In this document: positions 1-9,756 of the stretch, piece after piece
How the letters are laid out: every line of letters starts with the position of its first letter
How positions within the stretch are numbered: position 1 is the first letter of the stretch
NCBI GenBank assembly: GCA_963773635.1
Contig: CAVZBW010000005.1
Span: 2,790,001 to 2,854,000, forward strand
DNA length: 64,000 nt
Reading direction: 5' to 3'
From: CAVZBW01 sp963773635
GTDB taxonomy: Bacteria > Actinomycetota > Acidimicrobiia > Acidimicrobiales > RAAP-2
The notes under the pieces: generated by a model
The model's input: only the letters and a program-made list of their open reading frames with translations
Databases searched by the model: none
What the model was told of the DNA's origin: nothing
Position numbers and translations under genes: made by a program

Positions 1-123
1 GGCGATCTGCTGGTCAAGATCGAGGTCTCGGTGCCGACCAACCTGACCGACGAGCAGAGGTCGGCCGTCGAGAACCTGGCCGCGGTGAGCGATGCGGCAC
101 CGCGCTCAAACCTGGAGGCATGA
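1..123 (+). CDS. dnaJ: DnaJ chaperone, C-terminal fragment (5' end outside window)
   Basis: The window opens inside a reading frame that runs 40 residues to a TGA at 121-123. It carries the end of the DnaJ C-terminal substrate-binding region: a GDLLVKIEVSVP strand followed by a short helix with DEQRSAVENLA, as in DnaJ orthologues. The rest lies upstream of the window. DnaJ is the J-domain co-chaperone of DnaK. The next gene is a MerR-type HspR repressor and then clpB, the usual end of an actinobacterial dnaK-grpE-dnaJ-hspR operon, which supports the call. The fragment alone would be a weak match. Confidence 0.72.
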   Translation, partial: GDLLVKIEVSVPTNLTDEQRSAVENLAAVSDAAPRSNLEA

Positions 124-124
124 G

Positions 125-589
125 GTGGACACGGCACGAGCCAGTCAGTCGCGGACAGGGGCGTCCCGAGATCGCGACCGGGCCTCCACGGGTCGCTCGG
201 CGAGACCCGAGCGGTCGCAGGCCGTCTACGTGATCTCCGTGGCGGCCGAGCTGGTCGGCATGCATCCGCAGACCCTGCGCATCTACGAGCGCAAGGGCCT
301 GCTCGACCCGAGCCGCACGAGCGGTGGGAGCCGCCGGTTCTCCGAGCGCGACCTCGACCGTCTCCAACGTATACAGGAGCTGACCAACGCCGGGCTCAAC
401 CTGGAAGGAGTGCGCCGGGTGCTCGAGCTCGAGCGGGAGGTGTCCGGCCTGCGCGACGAGCTCGAGCGCGTGCGGGCCGAGGCGCGGGAGGCCGTCGAGC
501 GCATCCACCGCACCTACCGCCGCGACCTCGTGCCGGTCAGCCACGCCCCCGTCCCGTACCGGAAGATCGAGCGAAAGTTGAACGACTGA
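125..589 (+). CDS. hspR: HspR, MerR-family heat-shock repressor
   Basis: This encodes a MerR-type repressor. The winged helix-turn-helix (VAAELVGMHPQTLRIYERKG and following residues) begins around residue 38, and a long helix rich in Glu and Arg follows. HspR represses the dnaK operon and clpB in actinobacteria with DnaK as co-repressor (established for Streptomyces and Mycobacterium). I chose the GTG at 125: a GGAGG at 114-118 sits six bases upstream, and the start lies just after the dnaJ stop, which suggests translational coupling. An ATG at 92 would overlap dnaJ and lacks a ribosome site. clpB begins one base after this stop. No HAIR operator (CTTGAGT-N7-ACTCAAG) is visible here; it would be expected upstream of dnaK. 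Confidence 0.88.
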   Translation: MDTARASQSRTGASRDRDRASTGRSARPERSQAVYVISVAAELVGMHPQTLRIYERKGLLDPSRTSGGSRRFSERDLDRLQRIQELTNAGLNLEGVRRVLELEREVSGLRDELERVRAEAREAVERIHRTYRRDLVPVSHAPVPYRKIERKLND

Positions 590-590
590 A

Positions 591-3080
<2,490 letters not shown>

Positions 3081-3157
3081 TCCGGTCCTTCGTGGGCAGG
3101 GCCGGAGCCGGGGTAAACTGTGACGTAATCCGTTCATCGCAGACGGAGGATTGGGCT

Positions 3158-4441
3158 GTGCCAGCAACCGTGGTGGTCGGTACCCAGTGGGGGGACGAGG
3201 GCAAGGGAAAGCTCACCGACCTGCTGGCCGGGGAGATGGACGTGGTGGCCCGCTACCAGGGAGGCCACAACGCCGGGCACACCATCATGGTGGACGGCGA
3301 GAGCTTTGCGCTCCAGCTCGTGCCGAGCGGGGTCCTCTACGACGGGATCACCTCGGTGATCGGAAACGGCGTGGTGGTCGACCCCTCCGTGCTGATCGCC
3401 GAGCTCGACATGCTCTCGGCGCGGGGGGTCAACGCCGAGCCACTGATGGTGAGCGGCAACGCCCACCTGATCATGCCCTACCACCAGGAACTGGATCGCG
3501 TGACCGAGCGCTACCTCGGCAAGAACCGCCTCGGCACCACCAAGAGCGGGATCGGTCCGGCCTACGCCGACAAGGCGGCCCGTGTTGGGCTACGCGTGCA
3601 GGACCTGCTCGACCCGAAGATCTTCCGCCAAAAGCTCGACGTGGTGCTCAAGGAGAAGAACGCGATCCTGGCCAAGGTCTACAACCGTCTGCCGCTCTCG
3701 GCCGACGAGATCTGCGATCGCTATCTCGAGGAGTACGCGCCGAGGCTGCGGCCGATGGTCGGCGACACCGTTGCCCTGCTCCACGAGACCCTCGAGCAGG
3801 GGCGTCACCTTCTCCTCGAGGGGGCGCAGGCGACCTTCCTCGACCTCGACCACGGCACGTATCCCTTCGTCACGTCCTCGAACCCGGTGGCCGGCGGCGC
3901 CTGCACCGGCTCGGGTATCGGCCCCCGCGAGATCGACCGGGTCATCGGGATCTCCAAGGCGTACGTGACCCGGGTGGGCGCGGGACCGTTTCCCACCGAG
4001 TGCCAGGACGACGTGGGGGACCTGCTGGTCGAGCGGGGCCACGAATTTGGCACGAACACCGGCCGGCGCCGGCGCTGCGGTTGGTTCGACGCTGTGATGG
4101 CGCGGCAGGCCGTGCGCCTCAACGGGCTCACCGAGGTGGCGCTCACGAAGCTCGATGTCCTCGACACGTTTGAGTCGCTCAAGGTCTGCGTGGCCTACGA
4201 GGCCGGCGGGGAGCGCTACGTGTACCCGCCCTACCACCAGTCGGTGCTCCACCAGGTGACCCCCATCTACGAGGAGCTTCCCGGGTGGCGCACGGACCTG
4301 ACGGGCGTCACCACGCTGTCGCAGATGCCCGAGGCGGCATGCCGGTACGTGGACTTCCTGGCCGAGCAGATCGGCGTCCCCGTCCGCATGGTCGGGGTCG
4401 GGCCGAGCCGGGAGCAGTTCGTCAGCTTCTCTGCGGCGTGA
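3158..4441 (+). CDS. purA: Adenylosuccinate synthetase
   Basis: PurA condenses IMP and aspartate with GTP to adenylosuccinate, the first committed step to AMP. The N-terminal P-loop-like motif GDEGKGK is at residues 12-18, followed by GGHNAGHTI. The later GTNTGRRRRCGWFD and TKLDVLD segments are standard. The 427-residue length is typical. The GTG at 3158 is preferred because a GGAGGA lies about seven bases upstream and the protein then begins just before the conserved VVVGTQWGDEGKGK block; an in-frame extension back to 2912 overlaps clpB and has no family support. It is the first gene of a purine cluster, and purD overlaps its stop codon. Confidence 0.96.
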   Translation: MPATVVVGTQWGDEGKGKLTDLLAGEMDVVARYQGGHNAGHTIMVDGESFALQLVPSGVLYDGITSVIGNGVVVDPSVLIAELDMLSARGVNAEPLMVSGNAHLIMPYHQELDRVTERYLGKNRLGTTKSGIGPAYADKAARVGLRVQDLLDPKIFRQKLDVVLKEKNAILAKVYNRLPLSADEICDRYLEEYAPRLRPMVGDTVALLHETLEQGRHLLLEGAQATFLDLDHGTYPFVTSSNPVAGGACTGSGIGPREIDRVIGISKAYVTRVGAGPFPTECQDDVGDLLVERGHEFGTNTGRRRRCGWFDAVMARQAVRLNGLTEVALTKLDVLDTFESLKVCVAYEAGGERYVYPPYHQSVLHQVTPIYEELPGWRTDLTGVTTLSQMPEAACRYVDFLAEQIGVPVRMVGVGPSREQFVSFSAA

Positions 4442-5817
4442 GGGTCTGCGTCGTCGGCGCCGGCGGGCGCGAGCACGCGCTCGCTCGCGTCCTGGCCCGC
4501 AGCGCGCCGGTCGTCGTGACGCCGGGCAACCCCGGCATGCCGGCCACCGTCCCCGACGGGTTCGACATCACGGTCAGCCCGGAGCCCCCGGCGGCGATCC
4601 AGGCGGACCTCTTCGTGATCGGTCCCGAGGCCCCGCTCGTCGAGGGGCTGGCCGACCGCCTGCGGGCCGACCGCCGGCTCGTCGTGGGCCCAGGGGCCGA
4701 CGGGGCGCGCCTCGAGGGCTCCAAGGCGTGGATGAAGCGCCTCCTGACCGAGGCCGGGGTTCCCACGGCGCGCTACGGCAGCTTCGACGAGCTGGGACCC
4801 GCCGCGGAGTTCCTCGACACCCTGGACGGCCCCTACGTCGTCAAGACCGACGGCCTGGCCTCCGGCAAGGGTGTGCTCGTGACCGGGAGCCGGGACGAGG
4901 CGAGGGCGGACATCGAGGCGAAGCTCTCCGGGCGGTCCTTCGGTGAGGCGGGGCGGCGGGTGGTGGTCGAGGAGGGCCTGTCGGGCCGGGAGTGTTCGTT
5001 GCAGGTGCTCTGCGATGGGAGCAGGGTGGCGCCGCTGGCGCTGGCGCAGGACTACAAGCGGGTGGCCGACGGCGACGAGGGCCCCAATACCGGCGGCATG
5101 GGCAGCTACTCGCCACTGCCGTGGGTCGAGGCGGGCCTGGTCGACCGTCTCATGGAGGAGTCCGTCGAGCCCCTGGTCCATGCCCTGCGACGGCAGGGGG
5201 TGGACTATCGCGGCGTCCTGTACGCGGGCCTGATGCTCATGGACTCGGGACCGAAGGTGCTCGAGTACAACGTTCGCTTCGGGGACCCGGAGGCCCAGGT
5301 CGTGCTCCCCCGGCTGGCCGCGGATCCGGTCGAGGTCCTCGTCGCCGTTGCCGAGGGCCGCCTCACGGGCTCGGTGGTCGACCAGCTGCGCTTCGTCGAG
5401 GAGGCCGCCGTGTGCGTCGTCATGTGCTCGCCGGGCTACCCGGAGGCGCCCGAGACCGGTGGACCGATCGGCGGGCTCGGTCCCGACGGCCAGCTCGAGG
5501 AGCCGCGGCCCGGCGTCACGGTCATCCACGCCGGCACCGACCGCCAGGGGAGCGGGTTCGTCACCGCCGGGGGGAGGGTGCTCGGGCTGGTGGCGCTGGG
5601 AGCGGACGTGGCCGGCGCCCGGGACCGCGCCTACGGGGCCGCGGAGCTCGTGGACTTTCCGGGTGCGCACCTCCGCGGGGACATTGCCGCAGGCGTCGAC
5701 GCCGGAGGTTCCGATGACGGCGCAGCCGTCGAGGGAGCGCCGGCCGTCGAGGGAGCGCCGGCCGTCGAGGGAGCGGCCCTTGGGGGGGCGGCCGCCCTCG
5801 GAGGGGCGGCGTCGTGA
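4438..5817 (+). CDS. purD: Phosphoribosylamine-glycine ligase (GAR synthetase)
   Basis: PurD is an ATP-grasp ligase joining phosphoribosylamine and glycine. The protein begins VRVCVVGAGGREHALA, the PurD N-terminal nucleotide fold, and contains KTDGLASGKGV, GRECSLQ, NTGGMGSYSP and EYNVRFGDPEAQ, all typical. The GTG at 4438 overlaps the purA stop (GTGA). The last 40 or so residues are not typical: after the normal C-terminal domain the protein ends in an Ala/Gly-rich tail with three near-identical copies of an 18-bp unit (AVEGAP) at 5725-5775. Function of the tail is unknown; it is probably disordered. purB starts within its stop codon. Confidence 0.94.
   Translation: MRVCVVGAGGREHALARVLARSAPVVVTPGNPGMPATVPDGFDITVSPEPPAAIQADLFVIGPEAPLVEGLADRLRADRRLVVGPGADGARLEGSKAWMKRLLTEAGVPTARYGSFDELGPAAEFLDTLDGPYVVKTDGLASGKGVLVTGSRDEARADIEAKLSGRSFGEAGRRVVVEEGLSGRECSLQVLCDGSRVAPLALAQDYKRVADGDEGPNTGGMGSYSPLPWVEAGLVDRLMEESVEPLVHALRRQGVDYRGVLYAGLMLMDSGPKVLEYNVRFGDPEAQVVLPRLAADPVEVLVAVAEGRLTGSVVDQLRFVEEAAVCVVMCSPGYPEAPETGGPIGGLGPDGQLEEPRPGVTVIHAGTDRQGSGFVTAGGRVLGLVALGADVAGARDRAYGAAELVDFPGAHLRGDIAAGVDAGGSDDGAAVEGAPAVEGAPAVEGAALGGAAALGGAAS
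5725..5775 (+). repeat. 18-bp tandem repeat in the purD 3' end
   Basis: Two perfect copies and a third nearly complete copy of GCCGTCGAGGGAGCGCCG lie in frame at the end of purD and encode Ala-Val-Glu-Gly-Ala-Pro repeats. They lengthen the C-terminal tail beyond the enzyme fold. Confidence 0.85.
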
Positions 5818-7133
5818 TCCCCCGGTACGCGCCGGCGGACATGGCCGCCCTCTTCAGCGATCGCGCCCGGTTGGCCCGGTGGCTGGAGGTCGAGCTCTTG
5901 GCGGTCGAGGGCCTGGCCGAGGTGGGGGTCGTGCCCGGACCCGACGCCGCGGCCGTGCGGGGGCGCGCCCCGGAGGTCGACGACGCGCTCGTCGAGGCCG
6001 TCGCCGAGCGGGAGCGGATCACCGACCACGACGTGGCCGCATTCGTCGACGTGGTGCAGGGCCGGGTCGGCTACCCGGAGGGCTCCTGGGTGCACTACGG
6101 GCTCACCTCCTCCGATGTCGTGGACACGGCGCTGTGTGCCACCCTGGTCGATGCCTGCGACCTGCTGATCGGGGCCAGCCGGGAGCTCGTCTCGACGCTG
6201 TGCCGGCGGGCCCGGGAGCTCATCGACGTCGCGGTCACCGGCCGGACGCACGGGATGTTCGCCGAGCCCACCACCTTCGGCGCGAAGTACGCACTCTGGG
6301 CCCTCCAGGCCGCGAGGGACCTGGAGCGGCTCCAGGGGGCCCGGGAGCGCCTGGCGGTCGGGAAGCTCTCGGGCGCCGTCGGGACCTACTCCAACATCGA
6401 TCCGGCGGTGGAGGACTACGTCTGCCGTGCGCTCGGCCTGCGCCCGGTGCCGGCCACCCAGGTGATCTCGAGGGACCGCCATGCCGAGTACCTGTGGGCC
6501 TGCGCCTCGGTCGGGGCGACGGTCGAGACGATCGCCACCGAGGTCCGCTTGCTGGCGCGCAGCGACGTCGGCGAGGTCGAAGAGCCCTTTGCCGCCGGCC
6601 AAAAGGGCAGCTCGGCGATGCCGCACAAGCGCAACCCCATCCTCTCCGAACGCCTCTGTGGACTGGCGCGGGTGCTGCGCGGCTACGCCGGCGCGGGCCT
6701 CGAGGACGTCGCGCTGTGGCACGAGCGGGATATCTCCCACAGCTCGGTCGAGCGGGTGGTCCTGCCGGACGCCTCGATGCTCGCCTGCTACGTCCTCCGC
6801 AAGGCCGAGGGCCTGGCGGGCGGCCTCGTGATCCACGCGGACCGGGCACGGCGTCGGCTCGTGGAGGGCTCGCTCGGGCTCGTCTTCAGCCAGTCGGTGC
6901 TGCTCGCCATGGTGGCTGCGGGCGCCACCCGGGACCAGGCCTACCGGATCGTCCAGCGCGACGCTCGCCGGGCCTCCGAGGAGGGCCGCCACCTGAGAGA
7001 CGTCCTCGAGGAGGATCCGGAGGTCCCCCTCGCCAAGGCACAGCTGGACGAGGCGTTTGACCTCGAGCGGGTGCTGCGACACGTGGGCCGCTTCCTCGAG
7101 CCCCTCGGGGAGCTGGAGGAGCGGCTCGCGTGA
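5814..7133 (+). CDS. purB: Adenylosuccinate lyase
   Basis: PurB cleaves SAICAR to AICAR and adenylosuccinate to AMP, each time releasing fumarate. The fumarase/aspartase-superfamily signature GSSAMPHKRNP is at residues 265-275, with the catalytic-loop serine. The THGMFAEPTTFG segment carries the conserved Thr-His pair, and VHYGLTSSDVVDTA is also conserved. The length, 439 residues, is normal. The GTG start at 5814 overlaps the purD stop in a GTGA arrangement, and purC starts the same way at its own end, so these genes are probably translated in a coupled series. Confidence 0.96.
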   Translation: MIPRYAPADMAALFSDRARLARWLEVELLAVEGLAEVGVVPGPDAAAVRGRAPEVDDALVEAVAERERITDHDVAAFVDVVQGRVGYPEGSWVHYGLTSSDVVDTALCATLVDACDLLIGASRELVSTLCRRARELIDVAVTGRTHGMFAEPTTFGAKYALWALQAARDLERLQGARERLAVGKLSGAVGTYSNIDPAVEDYVCRALGLRPVPATQVISRDRHAEYLWACASVGATVETIATEVRLLARSDVGEVEEPFAAGQKGSSAMPHKRNPILSERLCGLARVLRGYAGAGLEDVALWHERDISHSSVERVVLPDASMLACYVLRKAEGLAGGLVIHADRARRRLVEGSLGLVFSQSVLLAMVAAGATRDQAYRIVQRDARRASEEGRHLRDVLEEDPEVPLAKAQLDEAFDLERVLRHVGRFLEPLGELEERLA

Positions 7134-8044
7134 GCCCAGGACCAGCCCCCGTCCACGAGGGCAAGATACGCCGGCTCTACGACGTGGGGGATGGCCTGCT
7201 CGTGATGCTGGCCTCCGATCGGATCTCCGCCTTTGACGTCGTCATGGCCGAGCCGATTCCCCAAAAGGGGAGGGTGCTCACCGCGATGACGGCTTTTTGG
7301 TGCACCGAGCTGGCGGACGTGCCCAACCACCTGGTCTCCGCGCATCCCGCAGAGATCGCCGCTCGGCTGGCCGCTGCCGGGGTTCCCCAAGACGGTCGGG
7401 ACGGGAGGGCGCTCCTTGTGCGCCGCGCCGAGATGTTGCCGATCGAATGCATCGTCCGCGGTTACCTGGCCGGAAGCGCCTGGACGGAGTACGCGGCGAG
7501 AGGGACCGTCCACGGGATGCCGATGCCCGCAGGATTGCGCCTTGCCGACGGCCTGCCCGAGCCCCTCTTCACGCCGTCGACCAAGTTCGTCCCCTCCGAG
7601 GACCATCCCGAGGGCCACGACGAGAACATCGACTTCGAGGCGGCGGCGGCCCTCGTCGGACGGCCGCTCGCCGACGCCGCGCGCGAGCTCTGCCTCGCCG
7701 TCTACCGAGAGGCGGCGGAGCGCGCCGCCCGCTCGGGCCTGGTGCTGGCGGACACCAAGTTTGAGCTGGGCCTGGTCGACGGGCAGCTCGTGGTGTGCGA
7801 CGAGATCGTCACGCCAGACTCCTCGCGCCTGTGGGAGGAGCGGGACGTGGTCCCCGGCGAGACCCCCCCCGCCTTTGACAAACAACCGCTGCGTGACTGG
7901 CTCGAGGAGCAGCCCTGGGACAAGCGCCCACCGCCACCGGCGTTGCCGGTCGAGGTGGTGGAGGCCACCTCGCGGCGCTACGCGTCCGCCTACGAGCGGG
8001 TCACCGGGCGGTCGCTGTCCGACTGGTACGGTGCCGGCACGTGA
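7130..8044 (+). CDS. purC: SAICAR synthetase
   Basis: PurC ligates aspartate to CAIR using ATP, giving SAICAR. It begins with the conserved HEGKIRRLYDVGDGLLVMLASDR block (residues 6-28) and contains RRAEMLPIECIVRGYLAGSAW, TKFVPSEDHPEGHDENI and DTKFELGL, all diagnostic. At 304 residues it resembles the longer actinobacterial and yeast-type enzymes rather than the roughly 240-residue enterobacterial form. The GTG overlaps the purB stop by four bases. A 37-base spacer separates it from purS. Confidence 0.96.
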   Translation: MSPGPAPVHEGKIRRLYDVGDGLLVMLASDRISAFDVVMAEPIPQKGRVLTAMTAFWCTELADVPNHLVSAHPAEIAARLAAAGVPQDGRDGRALLVRRAEMLPIECIVRGYLAGSAWTEYAARGTVHGMPMPAGLRLADGLPEPLFTPSTKFVPSEDHPEGHDENIDFEAAAALVGRPLADAARELCLAVYREAAERAARSGLVLADTKFELGLVDGQLVVCDEIVTPDSSRLWEERDVVPGETPPAFDKQPLRDWLEEQPWDKRPPPPALPVEVVEATSRRYASAYERVTGRSLSDWYGAGT

Positions 8045-8081
8045 GCGAGAAGTGCCGAGAGGTCATCGGGCGGGCCCCAGC

Positions 8082-8342
8082 ATGAGGTGGGAGGCTCGTG
8101 TCGAGGTGCGGCGGCGTAGCGGCATCTCCGACCCCGAGGCCGCCACGATCGAACGGTCCCTGCCGGCGTTGGGCTACGGCGACGTCCACGAGCTCACGTC
8201 CGGGCGTTGGTTTCGCTTCGAGGTGGAGGCCGACGACGAGGCCTCTGCCCGCCAGCGCGTCGCCGGGTTGGCCGATCGGTTGCTGGCGAATCCCGTGATC
8301 GAGGAGACCGCCCTCGACATCTCCCCAGCCGGGGGCGGGTGA
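8082..8342 (+). CDS. purS: FGAM synthase subunit PurS
   Basis: This is an 86-residue protein beginning MRWEARVEVRRRSGISDPEA. The segments DPEAATIERSLPALGYGDV, FRFEVEADDE and ADRLLANPVIEE match the small PurS subunit. PurS bridges PurQ and PurL in the three-part formylglycinamidine ribonucleotide synthase of Gram-positive bacteria. The ATG at 8082 fits the PurS length; the open frame extends upstream only through purC in another frame. purQ starts inside its stop codon. The order purS-purQ is the usual one and makes the assignment firm. Confidence 0.92.
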   Translation: MRWEARVEVRRRSGISDPEAATIERSLPALGYGDVHELTSGRWFRFEVEADDEASARQRVAGLADRLLANPVIEETALDISPAGGG

Positions 8343-9019
8343 CGACGGTGGCGCCGCGCATCGGGGTGGTCGTGTTTCCGGGCACCAATTGCGAGCACGA
8401 CGTCGTCGGGGCGCTCGACCGCCTCGGGGCCGAAGCGACGCTCTGCTGGCACGGCGACCCGAGGCTGCCGGCACTGGATGCGGTGGTGATCCCCGGGGGC
8501 TTCGCTCATGGCGACTACCTCCGCCCCGGGGCGTTGGCCCGGTTCTCGCCGATCATGTCACCGGTGGAGGAGTTTGCCCGGGCGGGCGGTCCCGTGGTCG
8601 GGATCTGCAACGGCTTTCAGGTCCTCACCGAGATCGGGCTCCTCCCCGGTGCTCTGCAGAAGAACCGGGACCTCGAATTCATCTGTGACGACACCACGGT
8701 GGCCGTGACGTCGTCACGCTCGGTGCTGACGGCCGGCGTGCCGATCGGCACCGAGCTGCGGCTCCCGATCAATCATTTCGACGGCAACTTCGTCTGCGAC
8801 GGGCCGACGCTCGCGGCGTTGCGGGAGGAGGATCGCGTCATCCTCCGTTACATCGGCAACCCCAATGGCTCGATCGACGATATCGCCGGCATCGCCAACG
8901 AGGGCGGCAATGTCGTCGGCCTGATGCCACATCCGGAGCGTGCCTCCGACGCGCTCTTGGGCTCTGCCGACGGGGTCGTCCTCCTCGAGGCGCTCCTCGG
9001 GGCGGCCGCCGCGGCCTGA
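8339..9019 (+). CDS. purQ: FGAM synthase glutaminase subunit PurQ
   Basis: PurQ hydrolyses glutamine to feed ammonia to PurL. It is a class I amidotransferase of 226 residues. The nucleophile Cys90 lies in GICNGFQVL, and the His198/Glu200 pair in LMPHPERA. The N terminus has VVVFPGTNCEHD. The GTG at 8339 overlaps the purS stop, and an upstream extension would run through purS. Unusually, purL does not follow directly: a small gene on the opposite strand and a 307-base gap lie between them. Confidence 0.95.
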   Translation: MTTVAPRIGVVVFPGTNCEHDVVGALDRLGAEATLCWHGDPRLPALDAVVIPGGFAHGDYLRPGALARFSPIMSPVEEFARAGGPVVGICNGFQVLTEIGLLPGALQKNRDLEFICDDTTVAVTSSRSVLTAGVPIGTELRLPINHFDGNFVCDGPTLAALREEDRVILRYIGNPNGSIDDIAGIANEGGNVVGLMPHPERASDALLGSADGVVLLEALLGAAAAA

Positions 9020-9023
9020 GGGC

Positions 9024-9449
9024 TCAGCCCCGAGTGCGGGCGACGCCGGCGCTCTGGAGCACCGAGGCCGGCACCCCGGCCGAACGCCACGTGGAGTAGC
9101 TGATGCCCTTGCGCTCCCCGTAGGAGCGGGCCACCTTGATGAATTGCTTCTCGAGTTCGCCGAGGTCCTGGGTGTCCCCATTTCGCGCCAATTCGTCCTC
9201 CAGGTCCTTTCTCTGCTGGAGAAGGTGGAGCCTGCTCAGGGGATCGGCCTCTTGGACCTGGGCGTCGATGGCCTTGAGTCGTCTTTCGATGCTGGCGGGC
9301 GTCCGGCGACGACCGCGGCGAGGACGGGACGACTCCAAACCTTCGAGATAGCGACGGACGGCGAGCCCCTCCTCCCTGCCTTTGGCGAGGGCCGCCTTGT
9401 GCTCCACGCTCATGGCTCGCCGAGATGTACGACTCTTGTTATTGGGCAT
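9024..9449 (-). CDS. Conserved hypothetical basic, helical protein
   Basis: A 141-residue protein with no enzyme motif that I recognise. The first 60 residues are basic with an Arg/Lys-rich stretch (RPRRGRRRTPASIERRL). A predicted coiled-coil helix follows (about 57-100, with regular Leu and Glu), and the C terminus has KGISYSTWRSAGVPASVL. I recall similar small proteins in many actinobacteria, so it is likely real; the shape would suit a nucleic-acid-associated role, but that is inference. A start at the ATG at 9413 is an alternative to 9449. It lies tail to tail with purQ, four bases apart, and head to head with purL. Confidence 0.72.
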   Translation of the reverse strand: MPNNKSRTSRRAMSVEHKAALAKGREEGLAVRRYLEGLESSRPRRGRRRTPASIERRLKAIDAQVQEADPLSRLHLLQQRKDLEDELARNGDTQDLGELEKQFIKVARSYGERKGISYSTWRSAGVPASVLQSAGVARTRG

Positions 9450-9756
9450 TTGCCTATTTTCCCCCTAGTCAGGGTGCGCTACGCGATTCTTGACGATAAA
9501 GGATAGCGCAACTCTGCACCAGTTGTCATAAGAACACGTCGGTGAGCAGGTCAATCCCTCCTGCGATTCGAGAAGTTGGAAGTGTGATGCTCCAATGTGG
9601 CGGCCATTGTTGCCGGCATTGTTGCCGGCCTGGGCCGGCCGGCAGAGCGTCTGGTGGCGGCCGATCCTGCAGCCGTTTCGCCGGCACGAGCGGATCTATC
9701 CATGAGCGCTGCTGGGCACTGACTTAGGGTGTGAACCGGTCCGGTACGGTGAGGGA
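9450..9756. other. Divergent intergenic region, small basic protein / purL
   Basis: No gene is supported in these 307 bases. The first 80 are AT-richer than the surroundings and should hold the promoter of the minus-strand gene. A 12-bp unit, ATTGTTGCCGGC, is directly repeated twice at 9606-9629, and GGCC/CCGG-rich sequence follows that can fold into a small hairpin. I see no convincing riboswitch core or paired -35/-10 for purL. Confidence 0.5.

Noticed and set aside
4267..5670. A 467-codon minus-strand frame opposite purD
   Set aside because: Shadow of purD; no domain or start signal.
9450..9756. Riboswitch before purL
   Set aside because: No recognisable purine or other aptamer core; only a 12-bp direct repeat and GC-rich dyads.
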